Source: Candidatus Dadabacteria bacterium (GTDB lineage: Bacteria; Bdellovibrionota_C; UBA2361; J135). From it: DNA of 7,823 nucleotides. Made by a program: the position numbers and the translations under genes. Below, in pieces: positions 6,438-7,823 of this stretch. Position 1 is the first letter of the stretch. Each line of letters begins with the position of its first letter. The stretch spans positions 1 through 7,823 of the forward strand of contig RFKT01000111.1 of assembly GCA_003694225.1 (NCBI GenBank), written 5' to 3'. Under the pieces are notes generated by a model. It was not told where the DNA came from, did not search any database, and saw nothing but the letters and a program-made list of their open reading frames with translations.

Positions 6438-6995
6438 TCACCTTACGATAAATTGCGTGAAATACACGTTTTCAATGTATTCCTTCCCTAAAGCCGCATT
6501 TGCGACTTCCAGGATTTCAAGCTTCAGATCATCCTTTCCCGTTAGATTCAATAGATCTTCCTTCCGTTTTACAGAAAGAAGGCTTATGATTGCATCCCTT
6601 AACGGAACAAGCTTTAGTATAAACCGCTTTGGCACATACCTGCTCTTAAACTCAAGCTGAACCTGTACCCTGATAAAACCACCTCCAGAGAGATTCACAA
6701 CAAAGGTCTCAAGGGGGAAAATAGCGCCTAGGGGCTCTTCATCCTCCTCGAGAGCATCCTCATCGCCAGTTCCCTCTTCAACAAGTTGAGGACCTTCTTC
6801 ATAGTCTTGTGCCGCATCTACAGATAATACATTTTCCTGAGGCCTGTTAAATAAAAAAAGCCCAAGCACTATAAGCCCAACCATGACAAAGGATGCGCTC
6901 ATGGCAACAAGGATAGCCTTTGTCTTGTCACCTTTCTTTTTTTCCGCAGCTTCCTGTTCTTCCTGCTGCTCTTGGGCTTCCTCTTCTTCTGCCAT
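6438..6995 (-). CDS. fliL: Flagellar basal body-associated protein FliL
   Basis: FliL surrounds and supports the MotA/MotB stator units and influences their torque and stability. The start chosen is ATG at 6995, giving 185 residues, with AAGGG eight bases upstream. An earlier in-frame TTG at 7031 has no ribosome site and would overlap the preceding gene. The N-terminus is very acidic and Glu/Gln-rich (2-18), then KKKGDKTK, one membrane helix at about 27-49, an acidic periplasmic linker (63-88), and the conserved FliL domain: FPLETFVVNLS (93-103), VPLRDAIISLLSVKRKEDLL (130-149), and the C-terminal ENVYFTQFIVR (175-185), which matches the family ending. The preceding stator-like gene ends 19 bp upstream, consistent with a joint stator function. 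Confidence 0.95.
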   Translation of the reverse strand: MAEEEEAQEQQEEQEAAEKKKGDKTKAILVAMSASFVMVGLIVLGLFLFNRPQENVLSVDAAQDYEEGPQLVEEGTGDEDALEEDEEPLGAIFPLETFVVNLSGGGFIRVQVQLEFKSRYVPKRFILKLVPLRDAIISLLSVKRKEDLLNLTGKDDLKLEILEVANAALGKEYIENVYFTQFIVR

Positions 6996-7014
6996 CTTAA
7001 AACCCTTATTATTG

Positions 7015-7557
7015 TTAACCCCGTTCAGCAATTAACCTTACCGAAGCTACATACCCACTGCTTTGTCCAATTCCCTTAATTACCGTGCAAAAAGGTCCAA
7101 CAATCCTTCTTTTTAGAGATATCTCTCTGCCAAACGCGTCAAAAAGTTGTCGCTCTACCTCTAGCGAGTAGTTGACAGAGAAAAACCACTCCTTTTCAGG
7201 CTCTCTTTGATACGCATCTGAACATGTCTCTATCACAGCCCCTTTCACCTTGTAATCATTTGATATCATAGTATTTTTTAGCTGAGCCTTAAGCGCCTCT
7301 CCAACCTTTCCAGCAAGGATCTCATCCCTCGAAAAAAGCGCTGGCGGGGCGCTTACAGCATTTCCACCGTGATATTCTGCAATATAAGTGCCATTACTGC
7401 GTTTTAAAGCCGCCTCTTTATTCGCCCCATTAGCCCCATGAATCTTTGCCAACGCAATAAAAAAGCAGAGCACAAGAGTGACGATGTCAGCAAAGATAAG
7501 AAGCCATATCTGAGGCCCTTTATCGTAATTTGTGTTATCCTTCTTCCCCTGCTTCAC
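7015..7557 (-). CDS. motB: MotB-like stator protein without a visible OmpA-like domain
   Basis: MotB pairs with MotA to form the ion-driven stator. The N-terminus here fits MotB: a short basic/polar cytoplasmic stretch, then one membrane helix (about residues 16-38) with IWLLIFADIVTLVLCFFIAL. Asp24 in this helix lines up with the essential ion-binding Asp32 of E. coli MotB. The start chosen is GTG at 7557, preceded by GGTGGAG with seven bases between. It gives 180 residues and a MotB-style N-terminus and overlaps the upstream gene by 23 bp. An ATG at 7599 would add 14 residues and a 65-bp overlap with a poorer ribosome site. What is unusual is the rest: MotB is normally about 250-300 residues with an OmpA-like peptidoglycan-binding domain, but residues 45-180 show no recognisable version of it and the gene stops 19 bp before fliL. 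It could be a minimal MotB variant or a related channel subunit. The helix is clear; the full function is inferred. Confidence 0.72.
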   Translation of the reverse strand: MKQGKKDNTNYDKGPQIWLLIFADIVTLVLCFFIALAKIHGANGANKEAALKRSNGTYIAEYHGGNAVSAPPALFSRDEILAGKVGEALKAQLKNTMISNDYKVKGAVIETCSDAYQREPEKEWFFSVNYSLEVERQLFDAFGREISLKRRIVGPFCTVIKGIGQSSGYVASVRLIAERG

Positions 7558-7823
7558 TATATAACTCCACCGTTGTAGCATCTCCTGTACCAGATTCATC
7601 TATAGACACAATCTCCGCCGCTTCAGGCGGCACCCCGGCAGCGAGCAACTGCCTGTAAAGCTCAACAGATCTTGCAATTGAAATGTGCCTTTCTCCTGCA
7701 ACCTCTATAAGGGCGTTTATATCGTGATTTTTCAGCACATAGATAAGGCCTGAAAGCTTATCTTTACTTGGAGCTGTTTCTCCACCTTTGAATAGATCCT
7801 CATAGATATATCGGCCTATAATC
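7535..7823 (-). CDS. Unrecognised protein, C-terminal 95 residues (5' end outside window)
   Basis: The frame is open from the right edge to TAA at 7535-7537 and its stop overlaps the start of the MotB-like gene by 23 bp, so the two are probably coupled. The visible part is soluble in character, with no membrane segment. It has a likely helical section with LSGLIYVLKNHDINALIEVA and ARSVELYRQLLAAGVPPEAA (each within the middle of the tail), then an acidic, Gly/Thr/Glu-rich end (SIDESGTGDATTVELYSEAGEEG spans the last 23 residues in two parts: SIDESGTGDATT and VELYSEAGEEG). By position before motB one would expect motA, but the tail does not show the usual MotA C-terminal pattern. An internal GTG at 7738 is not needed as a start because the frame continues upstream. 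I do not recognise the family. Confidence 0.75.
   Translation of the reverse strand, partial: IIGRYIYEDLFKGGETAPSKDKLSGLIYVLKNHDINALIEVAGERHISIARSVELYRQLLAAGVPPEAAEIVSIDESGTGDATTVELYSEAGEEG

Noticed and set aside
6996..7031. Earlier FliL start at TTG 7031
   Set aside because: No ribosome site and overlaps the preceding gene; ATG at 6995 has AAGGG upstream and begins with a plausible acidic tail.

Overview
The window is a compact flagellar gene cluster read entirely from the minus strand, so transcription runs from position 7823 down to position 1. In order of transcription it contains the 3' end of an unrecognised gene, a short MotB-like stator gene, fliL, fliM, fliN, fliO, fliP, fliQ, fliR, a 294-bp gap, flhB, and the first 412 codons of flhA, which runs off the left edge. 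Nine canonical flagellar genes are recognisable from their protein motifs. Apart from the fliR-flhB gap, neighbouring genes are separated by 20 bp or less or overlap by 4 to 28 bp, so they look like one operon.

The products work together. The MotB-like protein and FliL belong to the stator side of the motor. FliM and FliN are the switch (C-ring) proteins that bind CheY-P and set rotation direction. FliO, FliP, FliQ, FliR, FlhB and FlhA build the membrane part of the flagellar type III export apparatus, with FlhB as the substrate-specificity switch.

The order motB-fliL-fliM-fliN-fliO-fliP-fliQ-fliR-flhB-flhA resembles the large flagellar operon of spirochaetes and some other deep-branching diderm lineages, rather than the split operons of Escherichia coli. 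The genes use ATA and AGG codons freely and have moderate G+C. No rRNA or other strong marker is present, so the phylum cannot be fixed. A Gram-negative-type flagellated bacterium of a spirochaete-, Synergistota- or Omnitrophota-like lineage is a guess from gene order and protein style only.

The unusual parts are three. (1) The MotB-like protein keeps the membrane segment with the stator aspartate but ends at about 180 residues and shows no OmpA-like peptidoglycan-binding domain. (2) The gene before it, where motA would be expected, does not look like MotA at its C-terminus. (3) The 294-bp fliR-flhB gap breaks an otherwise tight operon. It has a 7-bp direct repeat near its two ends, a perfect short hairpin, a stem followed by a T run just before flhB, and no Shine-Dalgarno sequence for flhB. 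No tRNA, rRNA, CRISPR array or complete insertion sequence was seen.
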